Shown here: positions 8,611 through 17,308 of the stretch, piece by piece | Layout of the letters: each line of letters opens with the position of its first letter | How positions within the stretch are numbered: the stretch's first letter is position 1 | Assembly: GCF_014652715.1 (NCBI RefSeq) | Contig: NZ_BMZI01000006.1 | Coordinates: 78,760 to 142,759 of the forward strand | Length of the DNA stretch: 64,000 nt | Reading direction: 5' to 3' | Origin: Salinicola rhizosphaerae | Lineage (GTDB): Bacteria; Pseudomonadota; Gammaproteobacteria; Pseudomonadales; Halomonadaceae | Notes under the pieces: model-generated | Told to the model about the DNA's origin: nothing | Seen by the model: only the letters and a program-made list of their open reading frames with translations | The model's database searches: none | Position numbers and translations under genes: made by a program

Positions 8611-8672
8611 CAAGCCATCATCGACTACGCCTTCTGGGCGAGCGGCGATGACCCGGCGGTAAAATCACCTTC

Positions 8673-8689
8673 CTTAATGTTTTTTTAAG
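8673..8689 (+). promoter_or_regulatory. PmrA box upstream of the GT2-LABN-ArnT operon
   Basis: CTTAAT-GTTTT-TTTAAG matches both half-sites of the PmrA consensus YTTAAK-N5-YTTAAK with the required 5-bp spacer. It lies about 200 bp before the glycosyltransferase ATG in an otherwise GC-rich stretch. The T-rich dyad could in principle also act as a weak terminator for the preceding gene, but it lacks a GC stem. Confidence 0.75.
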
Positions 8690-8887
8690 GCTGGTCGCGG
8701 ATGATCATCTCCGCGCGCGGCCCCACGATCTCCTCACCAGAACGGGACTTGGCAGCAGCTCTCGCTGCACCGCATGTCGTACCGCGATTTGATTTTTCTG
8801 TTTCACGCTTAGATAAAGGGCCGAGTCGCGGCGCTTGAAGATCGTCCCGCTGCGCCCGTCAGTCTCATCGCCAGGAACTCGCCACTG

Positions 8888-9652
8888 ATGCATTCACCTC
8901 TGCTTTCGGTTTTGATACCCGCCAAGGACGAAGCCGGCAACCTGCCCAGCCTGCTCGACGAAATCAGCCTCGCGCTTGCCGATATCGACCATGAAGTCAT
9001 CGTCGTCGATGACGCCTCCACCGATGGAACCTGGGAGTTTCTGACCCGGCGCGCCGCGGAAGATGACCGGCTACGCCCGCTGCGTCATGCTGCCAGCGCC
9101 GGGCAGAGCACCTCGGTCTGGCAGGCAGCGTGGGCAGCCAGAGGCGAGTGGCTGGCAACGCTCGACGGCGATGGACAGAACGACCCTGCCGACCTGCCTC
9201 AGGCCTTCGAGCGCGCCCGACGAGGCGACGTCACGCTGGTTGCAGGGCATCGCACCAACCGCCGCGACGACTGGCTCAAACGGGTGTCGTCCAAAGTCGC
9301 CAACCGGGTGCGCGCCGCGCTGCTCAAGGATGCCACACCGGACACCGGCTGCGGGCTGAAAGTGATCCGGCGCTCGGCGTTTCTGTCACTGCCCTACTTC
9401 GACCATATGCATCGCTTTCTGCCGGCGCTGATTCGTGCCCAGGGTGGCGTGTGCGTATCGGTACCGGTCAACCATCGTCCGCGTGGCGCTGGACGTTCGC
9501 ACTATGGTCTCAACAACCGCCTCTGGGTCGGGCTGGTCGACATGGTTGGTGTCATGTGGCTACGTCGGCGTAGCCGCCTGCCGGCGGCGATCAACGTGCA
9601 AACGCCTACGACCGCCGAGCCCGCTTCCGCTGGAGAGGAGTCCCTGCCATGA
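8888..9652 (+). CDS. GT2 polyprenyl-phosphate glycosyltransferase (DPM1/ArnC-like)
   Basis: Predicted to move a sugar from a nucleotide donor to undecaprenyl phosphate on the cytoplasmic face of the membrane. The 254-residue product starts with SVLIPAKDEAGNLPSLL and has VDDASTDGTWE and the metal-binding DGDGQNDP. The RSHYGLNNRLW region near the C-terminus is typical of the DPM1-like clade. The two C-terminal transmembrane helices of ArnC are missing, so it may associate with the membrane through its partners. Its stop overlaps the next start (ATGA). A PmrA box lies upstream. Confidence 0.88.
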   Translation: MHSPLLSVLIPAKDEAGNLPSLLDEISLALADIDHEVIVVDDASTDGTWEFLTRRAAEDDRLRPLRHAASAGQSTSVWQAAWAARGEWLATLDGDGQNDPADLPQAFERARRGDVTLVAGHRTNRRDDWLKRVSSKVANRVRAALLKDATPDTGCGLKVIRRSAFLSLPYFDHMHRFLPALIRAQGGVCVSVPVNHRPRGAGRSHYGLNNRLWVGLVDMVGVMWLRRRSRLPAAINVQTPTTAEPASAGEESLP

Positions 9653-9945
9653 GCGCGGAGTGGATCTGGCTCGCCATCGGCTTCATCGGACAGGCCTTGT
9701 TCTCGGCGCGCTTCATCATTCAGTGGCTCGCCAGTGAGCGCGCCCGCCGCAGCATCGTACCGGTCGCCTTCTGGTTCTTCAGCCTCGGCGGCGGCGCCAC
9801 GCTGCTGGCCTACGCCATCTATCGGCGAGACCCGGTCTTCATCGCGGGTCAGGGTGCAGGGCTGATCATCTATGTCCGCAACCTGATGCTGATTCGACGC
9901 GAGCGGCAACAGATTCAGTCATCGACGCCCTCTTCCAACGGTTGA
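9649..9945 (+). CDS. Small LABN-domain membrane protein (lipid A biosynthesis N-terminal domain)
   Basis: A 98-residue protein with three hydrophobic segments and the LABN-domain pattern (GFIGQALFSARFIIQWLASE, FWFFSLGGGATLLAYAIYRR, GQGAGLIIYVRNL). Such proteins accompany polyprenyl-phosphate glycosyltransferases and ArnT-like enzymes in lipid A modification clusters. Their task is unproven; a role in positioning or flipping the lipid-linked sugar is often suggested. It overlaps the GT2 gene by 4 bp and precedes the ArnT-like gene by 7 bp, so the three form one operon. Confidence 0.88.
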   Translation: MSAEWIWLAIGFIGQALFSARFIIQWLASERARRSIVPVAFWFFSLGGGATLLAYAIYRRDPVFIAGQGAGLIIYVRNLMLIRRERQQIQSSTPSSNG

Positions 9946-9952
9946 CATCCTT

Positions 9953-11686
9953 ATGCGCCCTCTCCGCATCGGGCCATCGCAGGTGGCCTATCGCCGCGCA
10001 TGGCTTTTGCTGGCCCTATTCGCGCTGGTATTGATCGGCATTGGCATCGGTCTCAGGGACCCGTGGCCGGCCGATGAACCCCGATTCGCGCTCAACGCCC
10101 TCGAGATGCTGCGCACCGGCCAGTTCTGGTTTCCCCACCGAGGTGGAGAGCTCTACCCCGACAAACCCCCGGTCTTCATGTGGGCCTCCGCGTTGACGAT
10201 TTGGCTGACCGGTTCGGTTCGCCTCGGCTTTCTGATTCCGACTGCGCTCAGCGGTTTCGGCACTTTGCTCCTGGTCGTTGATCTCTGCCGTCGTCTTCAC
10301 GGTCGACGCATCGCCATTCTCGCCGGTATCGCGCTCATGGCGGCGCTGCAGTTCATGCTGCAGGCAAAGACCGCTCAGATCGACATGATGCTCACCTTCT
10401 TTACCACGCTCGGTAGCTATGGGCTGCTTCGCCACGCGCTGCTCGGTCCCTCGAAGCGCTGGTGGCTGATCGGCTGGGCGGCGATGGGCGTCGGCATCAT
10501 CACCAAAGGCGTCGGCATTCTGCCGCTGACGCTGCTGCCGGCGTGGCTGTGGTTTGCCTGGCGAGGGCGTGTCTCTCGCGTGCGCGTGATCGATCTCCTG
10601 CAGGGGTTCGGCGTGCTGGCCTTGTGCATCGCCGCCTGGGGCGTGCCGATGATCCTGATGGCGACGTTCGGCGACGACCCGAGCCTCGCCGCCTACCGCG
10701 ATAACATCCTGTTCAAGCAGACCGGTCAGCGCTACACCGACTCTTGGGCCCACCTGGAGCCCTGGTGGTATTACGTGGTCAACGTGCTGCCGTGGGCCTG
10801 GATGCCGCTCATATTGGCCTTTCCGTGGGCGGTACCGGCCTGGTGGCACCGGCTCAAGCGTGGTGACGCCGACGTTCTGATCCCGCTCAGTGCGGTGATA
10901 TTGATCGTGCTGTTTTTCTCGCTGTCGCCGGGCAAGCGTGGCGTCTACATGCTGCCGACGCTTCCGCTGCTGGTGTTGGCATTCGCGCCGCTGGTGCCGG
11001 GACTAATGAAGCGCAAGCGACTGCATTGGCTGGGATTCGGCCTACTGGCACTGCTCGGGGGGATTCTGCTGCTGGCCGGCGTGCTTGGCCTAATTGGCGT
11101 ACCCGCACTGGAGAAGATCGCGCAGCGCCACGCTGTCTATCCCTGGGGCTGGTGGATCACCATCGGGGTGATCGCCATGGTGCTGCTGATCTGGCGGCGT
11201 CCGCGCCATGGGTTGGAGGCGCTGGGCATCTGGCTGGTGGTGTTTTGGGTCAGCTGGTCGACCTGGGGTTATGCCCTGCAGGATCACGCCCGCTCGCCGC
11301 GGGACATGATGACCGAGGTGGCGTCCATCACAGGCGATCAGGCCTGGCTGGCGATGCCCGATTTCGACGAGGAATTCCTGCTGCAGTCCCGTCAGCCGAG
11401 TGTCCAGTTCGGCGACCGAACGCCGGTGTCGAAGCAGTTTCCGCGCGCTTTCGCCTGGCTCCAGGCCGACGACAGCCGCTGGATGTTCGCGCTGGGTCGC
11501 CAGGCAGAGGACTACGCCTGCATCGATCGCTCTCAGGTCCAGGATCTCGGCGTCCAGAACGGCGACGACTGGTGGCTGATTCCGGCGGCAGCAGTTGCCG
11601 ACTGCCAGGGCGATCCCAATGCCGGGCCGCTTTTCATCGCACCGACAACGCTCCCCGACCCCAGCGGCAAGGCCCCACACTTGTGA
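9953..11686 (+). CDS. ArnT-like glycosyltransferase (GT83/GT39 family), first copy
   Basis: An integral membrane transferase of 577 residues, expected to take a sugar from undecaprenyl phosphate and attach it to lipid A or LPS on the periplasmic side. The first periplasmic loop holds the expected acidic motif (PWPADEPRFA) and YPDKPPVFMW, followed by about ten further hydrophobic segments and a soluble C-terminal region. It is the last gene of the GT2-LABN-ArnT operon and is followed by the REP array. The sugar cannot be deduced; ArnA/ArnB homologues are absent, so aminoarabinose is unlikely on the evidence in this window. Confidence 0.9.
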   Translation: MRPLRIGPSQVAYRRAWLLLALFALVLIGIGIGLRDPWPADEPRFALNALEMLRTGQFWFPHRGGELYPDKPPVFMWASALTIWLTGSVRLGFLIPTALSGFGTLLLVVDLCRRLHGRRIAILAGIALMAALQFMLQAKTAQIDMMLTFFTTLGSYGLLRHALLGPSKRWWLIGWAAMGVGIITKGVGILPLTLLPAWLWFAWRGRVSRVRVIDLLQGFGVLALCIAAWGVPMILMATFGDDPSLAAYRDNILFKQTGQRYTDSWAHLEPWWYYVVNVLPWAWMPLILAFPWAVPAWWHRLKRGDADVLIPLSAVILIVLFFSLSPGKRGVYMLPTLPLLVLAFAPLVPGLMKRKRLHWLGFGLLALLGGILLLAGVLGLIGVPALEKIAQRHAVYPWGWWITIGVIAMVLLIWRRPRHGLEALGIWLVVFWVSWSTWGYALQDHARSPRDMMTEVASITGDQAWLAMPDFDEEFLLQSRQPSVQFGDRTPVSKQFPRAFAWLQADDSRWMFALGRQAEDYACIDRSQVQDLGVQNGDDWWLIPAAAVADCQGDPNAGPLFIAPTTLPDPSGKAPHL

Positions 11687-11781
11687 GCCTCTCCCCGGCC
11701 CGAGTGCCGGGGAGAGCACCAAAAGAACCCACGAAGGCAGCAGCCACTGAGATAACCCACTACGTCGTTAATTCTCCACCC

Positions 11782-12294
11782 GTTGGAGCGAGCTTACACG
11801 CGAATGACGCCGCGGGCTCGGCCTCGTTAATCTTCGTGAGCAGAGCTCACTCCTACGGCAGATAAATCCAACCAGAGTGAAGAAAGGCGCGGGAAAATCA
11901 GTATCCACATCCAATTCGAATAACTCACACGTTGGAGCGAGCTTGCTCGCGAATGACGCCGCGGGCTCGGCAACGTTGATCTTCGTGAGCAGAGCTCACT
12001 CCTACGGCAGACAAACCCAACAGGAGTGGAGAAAGGCGCGGAAGACCATTAGTGCCGGCGCCCAATTCGAATAACTCACCTGTTGGAGCGAGCTGCTCGC
12101 GAATGACGCCGCGGGCTCGGCGACGTTGATCTTCGTGAGCAGCGCTCATTCCTACAGCAGATAAATCCAACAAGAGTGGAAAAAGAAGGCAGGAAATCAG
12201 TACCCAAATCCAATTCGAATAACTCACACGTTGGAGCGAGCTTGCTCGCGAATGACGCCGCAGGCTCGGCAACGTTGATCTTCGTGAGCAGAAC
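11782..12294. repeat. BIME-type REP array, four ~150-bp units
   Basis: Units start at 11782, 11931, 12082 and 12230 (periods 149, 151 and 148 bp). Each holds a Pseudomonas-type REP (GTTGGAGCGAGCTTGCTCGC) followed by an inverted partner (TTCGTGAGCAGAGCTCAC), separated by ~35 bp containing GACGCCGCGGGCTCGG. The spacers end in CCAATTCGAATAACTCAC. The last unit is truncated and abuts the pmrB stop codon. The array fills the 611-bp space between the ArnT-like gene and pmrB and contains no credible gene. It may end transcription between these convergent genes. Confidence 0.93.
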
Positions 12295-12297
12295 CCA

Positions 12298-13725
12298 TCA
12301 GACCGCGTCCAGCGCTGGGGTAGCGCTCACCGAGCGGGTCCACACCAGCCGCACTTCCAGGCCGCCTTCGAGCCGGTTGGACAGCGTCAACGTCAAACCC
12401 TGGCGTTCGGCTATCTCCGCTGCGATGGCCAGCCCCAACCCGCTGCCGCTGATTCGCTGATCGGATGCGCGCTGGAAACGCTGTGTCACCGCATCCAGCA
12501 GGGCATCGGGAATACCGGGGCCTGAATCGCTGATTGCGAGCCACGCGCGACCACGGCCGTCATAACCTTTCTCGACGCTCACACCGCCACCTTCCGGTGT
12601 ATAGCGAAGAGCATTATCCATGAGGTTGCGAATCAGAATGCCCAGCTCGGTCGGGTTGCCCTCGACGCTGACATCGCCGCTGTCGGCGATCTCGAGCGAC
12701 TGGTGCTGCGCCTCGGCCAGCGGCCAAAGATCGGCAGCCAGATCGAGAATCAGCGGTTCCAGCTTGAAGGATTCGGGCTCCGCCGGCTGCTGGTGTATGT
12801 CCAGACGCGCCAACAGCAACAGTTGCTCCACCACGCGCTGAAGTCGTTCGATGCCGTTATAGGCCTTGTCGAGCGCAGCGGGCTCGCCGAAACGGGCGTT
12901 ATCGAGGTGAATTTTCATCGCCGCCAGCGGCGTGCGAAGTTCGTGCGCCGCATCGGCGGTGAAACGCCGCTCTCGTTCCAGGGTCTGCTCCAATCGCTCG
13001 ATGAAGCCATTCAACGCACCCCGCAGCGGCTGAAGCTCTCTCGGCACCGCGACGCGAATGGCGCTCAGATCCTTTTCATCTCGGGTTTCGACCTGACGAG
13101 AGAGTTGCCCGATCGGCTTGAGACCACGCCGTATCAGCCTGGCGATCAGCCAGATCAGCAACGGCAGCGCCAGCAGTAATGGCACGAAATTGCCCAGCGC
13201 CACCTTATTGGAGAGTTCTGACTGGAACGAGTCGCGTAAACCCACGCTGACCCAGCGGCCGCCGGCGATCGCCATGCTGAAAACGCGCCAGCGGTGGCCG
13301 GCGTAGTCGACCCAGCGGTGCCCGGTGGCACTCGGTGCCGGAAATGCGTTCTCGCCTTCGTTCCAGCGCGCTCCCATCAATACTGGCTGCTTCTGGGCGT
13401 TCCAGAACCCTAGAGATAGCACGCGCTCTTCGTGGTCGTAGAGCTTGGGTTTCGCGTCATGGGTCGACCGTCCCGCGATTTCGCCATACCAACGCGCAAA
13501 ATGATCGGGCTGGGAAAGCTGCTCGGCAATCGCCGCGTATTCTTCCGGCGTCGTCTGAACGTCGACCAGCGCGGAGACAACACGCGCCTGCAGGCTCAGC
13601 TGCGCGTCGAAGATCTCTTCCATTTCGTGGCGAGTGATGAGATAGGCGGCTGTCACCGCCAACGCCATGACGGCAATCAGCACGCCCGCCAGGGTCAGAT
13701 TCAGATAGCGCCGAATCGATGTCAT
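12298..13725 (-). CDS. pmrB: PmrB-like sensor histidine kinase
   Basis: A 475-residue inner-membrane kinase. Transmembrane helices at ~10-30 and ~165-185 flank a periplasmic sensor region that starts with an ExxE pattern (E34-E37), as in iron-sensing PmrB proteins; this alone does not prove metal sensing. HAMP-like, HisKA (FTADAAHELRTPLAAMK) and ATPase (NLMDNALRYTPEGG, DSGPGIP, GSGLGLAI) regions follow. Its start overlaps the pmrA stop. QseC is the closest alternative family. The PmrA-type boxes near both glycosyltransferase genes favour PmrB. Confidence 0.85.
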   Translation of the reverse strand: MTSIRRYLNLTLAGVLIAVMALAVTAAYLITRHEMEEIFDAQLSLQARVVSALVDVQTTPEEYAAIAEQLSQPDHFARWYGEIAGRSTHDAKPKLYDHEERVLSLGFWNAQKQPVLMGARWNEGENAFPAPSATGHRWVDYAGHRWRVFSMAIAGGRWVSVGLRDSFQSELSNKVALGNFVPLLLALPLLIWLIARLIRRGLKPIGQLSRQVETRDEKDLSAIRVAVPRELQPLRGALNGFIERLEQTLERERRFTADAAHELRTPLAAMKIHLDNARFGEPAALDKAYNGIERLQRVVEQLLLLARLDIHQQPAEPESFKLEPLILDLAADLWPLAEAQHQSLEIADSGDVSVEGNPTELGILIRNLMDNALRYTPEGGGVSVEKGYDGRGRAWLAISDSGPGIPDALLDAVTQRFQRASDQRISGSGLGLAIAAEIAERQGLTLTLSNRLEGGLEVRLVWTRSVSATPALDAV

Positions 13726-14384
13726 GCGGCCGTGCTGTCCAGCCGATAGCCGATGCCTCTCACGGTAGTGATCAGTTGCTTATCGAGCTTGCGCCGCAAA
13801 TGGTGGATATGGACCTCCAGCGCGTTGGAGCCCACTTCTTCGCCCCAGCCGTACAGCAGGCTTTCCAACTTGGTACGCGACATCACCTTGTCGCGATGGC
13901 GGGCAAGCTCCAGCAGCAGTGCAAACTCGCGCCTGCCGAGCCCAACCGGGCTGCCTGCCCACACGACTTCGTGCTGCGCTTCGTCGATCGTCAGTCGACC
14001 GATGCAAAGCTCCTGGGTCGAACGACCGGCGGCGCGGCGTGTGATGACGCGCATGCGTGCCAGAAGCTCCTGCAGATCGAATGGCTTCAGCACGTAGTCG
14101 TCGGCGCCGGCATCGAGCCCGGCGATCCGCTCTTCCACCGCATCACGGGCGGTGAGAATGAGCACAGGCAGGGACTGACGCTGGCGCAACTCGCGCAACA
14201 CGACCAGTCCTTCCATGTCCGGCAGGCCAAGATCCAGCACGACCAGAGAGAAGGATTCGACGCGCGCGGCTTCGAGCGCGTCCTTCCCTCGGGTCATCCA
14301 GTCGACGGCATAGCCTTCTCGGATCAGCGCCGTACGGACACCATCACCGAGCAGAGGATCGTCTTCTACCAGCAGTACACGCAT
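13722..14384 (-). CDS. pmrA: PmrA-like OmpR-family response regulator
   Basis: A 220-residue regulator with a receiver domain (phospho-acceptor Asp in LVVLDLGLPDMEG, conserved Lys in VLKPFDLQELLARM) and a C-terminal winged helix (NALEVHIHHLRRKLD, TVRGIGYRL). It is translationally coupled to pmrB. Two PmrA-like boxes lie in the 201-bp region upstream, shared with the divergent ArnT-like gene, so autoregulation is plausible. QseB is an alternative name on domain grounds alone. Confidence 0.87.
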   Translation of the reverse strand: MRVLLVEDDPLLGDGVRTALIREGYAVDWMTRGKDALEAARVESFSLVVLDLGLPDMEGLVVLRELRQRQSLPVLILTARDAVEERIAGLDAGADDYVLKPFDLQELLARMRVITRRAAGRSTQELCIGRLTIDEAQHEVVWAGSPVGLGRREFALLLELARHRDKVMSRTKLESLLYGWGEEVGSNALEVHIHHLRRKLDKQLITTVRGIGYRLDSTAA

Positions 14385-14442
14385 CGTCGAGCGGTTCTCT
14401 CTTCAGATCGATCGGATAACTGGCGCATTGAGACACACTCAC

Positions 14443-14459
14443 CTTAACGCTTTCTTACT
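14443..14459. promoter_or_regulatory. PmrA-like box between pmrA and the second ArnT-like gene
   Basis: CTTAAC-GCTTT-CTTACT: two half-sites at the correct 5-bp spacing, each differing from CTTAAT by one base. It lies 59 bp upstream of the pmrA start. Confidence 0.55.
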
Positions 14460-14522
14460 TGGCGCGATGACGCCGTCAGGCCCGCCATCGTGCGGGTCAA
14501 GTCGGCGAAGCCGGATGAACGG

Positions 14523-14539
14523 CGTAATGTTCTCTTAAG
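14523..14539 (+). promoter_or_regulatory. PmrA-like box upstream of the second ArnT-like gene
   Basis: CGTAAT-GTTCT-CTTAAG: the first half-site has one mismatch and the second fits YTTAAK fully. It ends 46 bp before the chosen ATG at 14586, which supports that start over the GTG at 14490 because the box would otherwise lie inside the gene. Confidence 0.55.
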
Positions 14540-14585
14540 CCTGGCAACGCCATTGTGGCCTCCGGTTTCACCGTGGGCCGATGTC

Positions 14586-16202
14586 ATGATCGCCAACCAT
14601 ACCGTTTTTCACCGCCTTCGCGCTCATGCCTGGGATGAGCGCCATCGCGACCTGCTGGTCGTTTTGCTGCTCTGGTCGATGATGATGACCGGGGCGCTGA
14701 TTCGCCCGCTGCTGCCCATCGACGAAACCCGCTATGTGTCCGTCGCCTGGGAGATGTGGCAGGCCCATCACGCCTTCCTACCGTCGATGAACGGCTCGCC
14801 CTACGCCGACAAGCCACCGCTGCTTTTCTGGCTGATTCACGCCGGCTGGGTGCTGTTCGGCGTGAATGACTGGTGGCCTAAACTCATCTCTCCTCTCGCC
14901 TCGCTGGTCGCCGTGGCACATCTCTATCGTATCGCCAGACGTCTCGGCTATGCCGGTAGCCGGGCACGCGTGGCGCCGATGGTCTTGATGTCGATGCTGC
15001 TGTGGAGTCTCTACAGCGGGGCTCTCATGTTCGACGTGCTGCTGACCGCTTGCCTGCTGGGCGCCATCGCGACGTTGATCAAGGGGGCGTTCACCCGCGC
15101 TCGCGCGCTTCATTTCGGTATCTGGCTGGGGCTCGCCTTGCTCGCCAAGGGCCCCGTCGCACTGGTGACATTGACACCGATCGTGCTGACGACACCCTGG
15201 TGGCGTGAAACACCGCTGACGATGCCCGAATGGCGGCGCCTGGCGGCCGCGTTAGGTCTGTCGCTGTCTCTGCTGCTGGGCTGGGCCTTGACGGCTGCCT
15301 ATCTGGGGGGCGCCGAGTTCGCACGAGACCTGCTGTGGGGACAGAGCATCGACCGCCTGCACGATTCGATGGCACATGCACGGCCGCTGTGGTGGTACCT
15401 GCCCTGGCTGCCGCTGTTGCTGTTTCCCTGGTCACTGTGGGTCACGGCAAAGCCGACGCTGCCGCGGCATCGCTATCAGCGGCTCGCCTGGGCGTGGACC
15501 CTGCTACCGCTGCTCATCTTCTCGCTGATCAGCGGCAAGCAGATCCATTACCTGATGCCGCTGCTACCCGGCGCCGCGCTGATCGTTACCGACAGACTGG
15601 GACAATTGGCGCTCCGCGTATCCGCTCGTCCGCGACTGGTTCCCCTGGCGATCGCCATGTTGGGGCTCGCGGGCCTGGGGCTGGTGTTGATGGGCATCGG
15701 GGCTATCGATCGCACCACGCTTTCCCCCTTCGGTGCGCTCGTGCTGATCGGCTGCGCCGTGGTGCTATGGCGACAGCCCGCGCGTTGCGCGATCGACACG
15801 GCTCGCACCGTCGCTATCGGCAGCGGCATCGCGCTGATGATCACCACGCAGCTCATGCTGGCGCCTTTCTGGCAACACGATGATATCGCGCGGCCGGCAC
15901 GCCTGATCGCCGCGCTGCAGCAGGAAGGGACACCGGTCGCCTTCGATGGCGCCAACTATCAGGCCACCTTCCAGTTCGCGGGACGCCTGACGAAGCCGCT
16001 GATACCACTGGCCGACGATACCGCACTGTGTCGCTTTCGACGACAGATGCCGGAGGGATGGATCGTAGGCCGCGCGCGCCATCTGAACGCGTGGATCACC
16101 TCTCGTGGTCATGTTCACACTTTCGATTACCGAGGCGGTAAGCTGGAGATCATGCCGGTGAGCGAACTCTCGCTCGCGGGTGTGCGCCCTTCATGCCGCT
16201 GA
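14586..16202 (+). CDS. ArnT-like glycosyltransferase, second copy
   Basis: A 538-residue membrane transferase of the same superfamily as the 9953-11686 product but clearly diverged. The first periplasmic loop has LLPIDETRYVSVAWEMW and YADKPPLLFWL, where the acidic pair is the likely catalytic site. About eleven hydrophobic segments follow. The frame is open upstream to a GTG at 14490, but the extra residues are not hydrophobic and overlap a PmrA-like box. The epimerase gene follows 22 bp downstream, so both probably share a transcript. Two ArnT-like enzymes suggest two acceptor positions or two sugars. Confidence 0.88.
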   Translation: MIANHTVFHRLRAHAWDERHRDLLVVLLLWSMMMTGALIRPLLPIDETRYVSVAWEMWQAHHAFLPSMNGSPYADKPPLLFWLIHAGWVLFGVNDWWPKLISPLASLVAVAHLYRIARRLGYAGSRARVAPMVLMSMLLWSLYSGALMFDVLLTACLLGAIATLIKGAFTRARALHFGIWLGLALLAKGPVALVTLTPIVLTTPWWRETPLTMPEWRRLAAALGLSLSLLLGWALTAAYLGGAEFARDLLWGQSIDRLHDSMAHARPLWWYLPWLPLLLFPWSLWVTAKPTLPRHRYQRLAWAWTLLPLLIFSLISGKQIHYLMPLLPGAALIVTDRLGQLALRVSARPRLVPLAIAMLGLAGLGLVLMGIGAIDRTTLSPFGALVLIGCAVVLWRQPARCAIDTARTVAIGSGIALMITTQLMLAPFWQHDDIARPARLIAALQQEGTPVAFDGANYQATFQFAGRLTKPLIPLADDTALCRFRRQMPEGWIVGRARHLNAWITSRGHVHTFDYRGGKLEIMPVSELSLAGVRPSCR

Positions 16203-16224
16203 TACTGGGAAGACAGGAAACTGC

Positions 16225-17208
16225 ATGAATATTCTCGTAACCGGAGCCGCCGGCTTCATCGGCTTCCATCTCGCCGACCGGCTGGCACGCGACGGGCATC
16301 GCGTCGTTGCGCTGGATAACCTCAATGACTATTACGCGGTATCGCTGAAGCGCGCCCGCCTCGACCAGCTCTCCGGACCCGTGATCGAGACGACCGATAT
16401 CGCCGATCTGCCGGCACTGGAGGCGCTGTTCCGCCGTGAGCGATTTACCCATGTCGTCAATCTCGCCGCGCAGGCCGGCGTAAGGCATTCGGTGGAGCAC
16501 CCGCACGAATACGGCCGCAGCAACCTGATCGGGTTCCTCAACCTGCTGGACGTCTGCAAGCGGTTCGAGATCGAGCACCTGCTCTACGCCTCATCGAGTT
16601 CCGTCTACGGCCGCCAGGAGACGCTGCCGTTCAAGGAGACCGATCCCGTCGACCGTCCCGCCTCACTCTACGCGGCGACCAAGCGCGCCGACGAGATGAT
16701 GGCTTACAGCTACGCCGATCTGCACCGGTTGCCGTCGACCGGAATGCGCTTCTTCACCGTCTATGGTCCCTGGGGGCGACCGGACATGGCGCCGTGTCTC
16801 TTTGCCGGTGCGCTGCTCAACGGCAACCCCATCGACATTTTCAACCATGGCCGCATGGCACGGGACTTCACCTATATCGATGATGTCGTCGAGAGCATCG
16901 TGCGCCTGTTACCGCTCGCGCCTGGCGAGGACGCCGGCGCGCCGCACGAAATCTACAACGTCGGGCGCGGCGAGCCGGTCGCGCTGCTGGATTTCGTCGA
17001 GCTGCTCGAGCGTACGCTGGGTATCCAGGCCACCAAGCGCTTCCGAGACATGCAGCCCGGCGACATCGAACGAACCTGGGCCGATACCCACAAACTGCAG
17101 TCGATGATCGATTTCAAACCTCAGGTCTCTCTCGAGGTCGGCATCGAACGTTTCGTCGCCTGGCTGAAAGACTACGAAGGGTTGCTACTGGAAAGCCTGG
17201 CGGCCTGA
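16225..17208 (+). CDS. NAD-dependent epimerase, UDP-glucuronate 4-epimerase-like
   Basis: A 327-residue short-chain dehydrogenase-type epimerase. It has the NAD motif MNILVTGAAGFIGFHLA, the downstream LDNLNDYYAVSLKRARL typical of the UDP-uronate epimerase (LpsL/CapI) group, and the catalytic Tyr-x3-Lys (YAATK). The usual reaction is UDP-GlcA to UDP-GalA. Sitting behind an ArnT-like gene, it may supply the donor sugar for envelope glycosylation; this is inference. The start has AGGAAA 5 nt upstream. UDP-glucose epimerase activity remains a less likely alternative. Confidence 0.87.
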   Translation: MNILVTGAAGFIGFHLADRLARDGHRVVALDNLNDYYAVSLKRARLDQLSGPVIETTDIADLPALEALFRRERFTHVVNLAAQAGVRHSVEHPHEYGRSNLIGFLNLLDVCKRFEIEHLLYASSSSVYGRQETLPFKETDPVDRPASLYAATKRADEMMAYSYADLHRLPSTGMRFFTVYGPWGRPDMAPCLFAGALLNGNPIDIFNHGRMARDFTYIDDVVESIVRLLPLAPGEDAGAPHEIYNVGRGEPVALLDFVELLERTLGIQATKRFRDMQPGDIERTWADTHKLQSMIDFKPQVSLEVGIERFVAWLKDYEGLLLESLAA

Positions 17209-17308
17209 CCCCCGCCGGAATGAGTCCCCCTTTTCCGCGCGCTTCGCGTACCCTGATCGGTCATGCTTCATGCCAGCCATTGACCCACGACCGGAGCGCA
17301 TACCACCG

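Noticed and set aside
7279..8613. 444-residue frame on the minus strand
   Set aside because: It covers the radical SAM gene in antisense and runs through the heptamer array, producing a QEPRAKS-type repeat. Not a real gene.
8673..8690. Intrinsic terminator after the radical SAM gene
   Set aside because: The stem would consist of A-T pairs only. The exact PmrA half-site spacing is the better explanation.
11782..12294. Possible CRISPR array
   Set aside because: The repeats are ~150 bp with conserved spacers and internal inverted REPs. No cas genes are present. A BIME array explains it.
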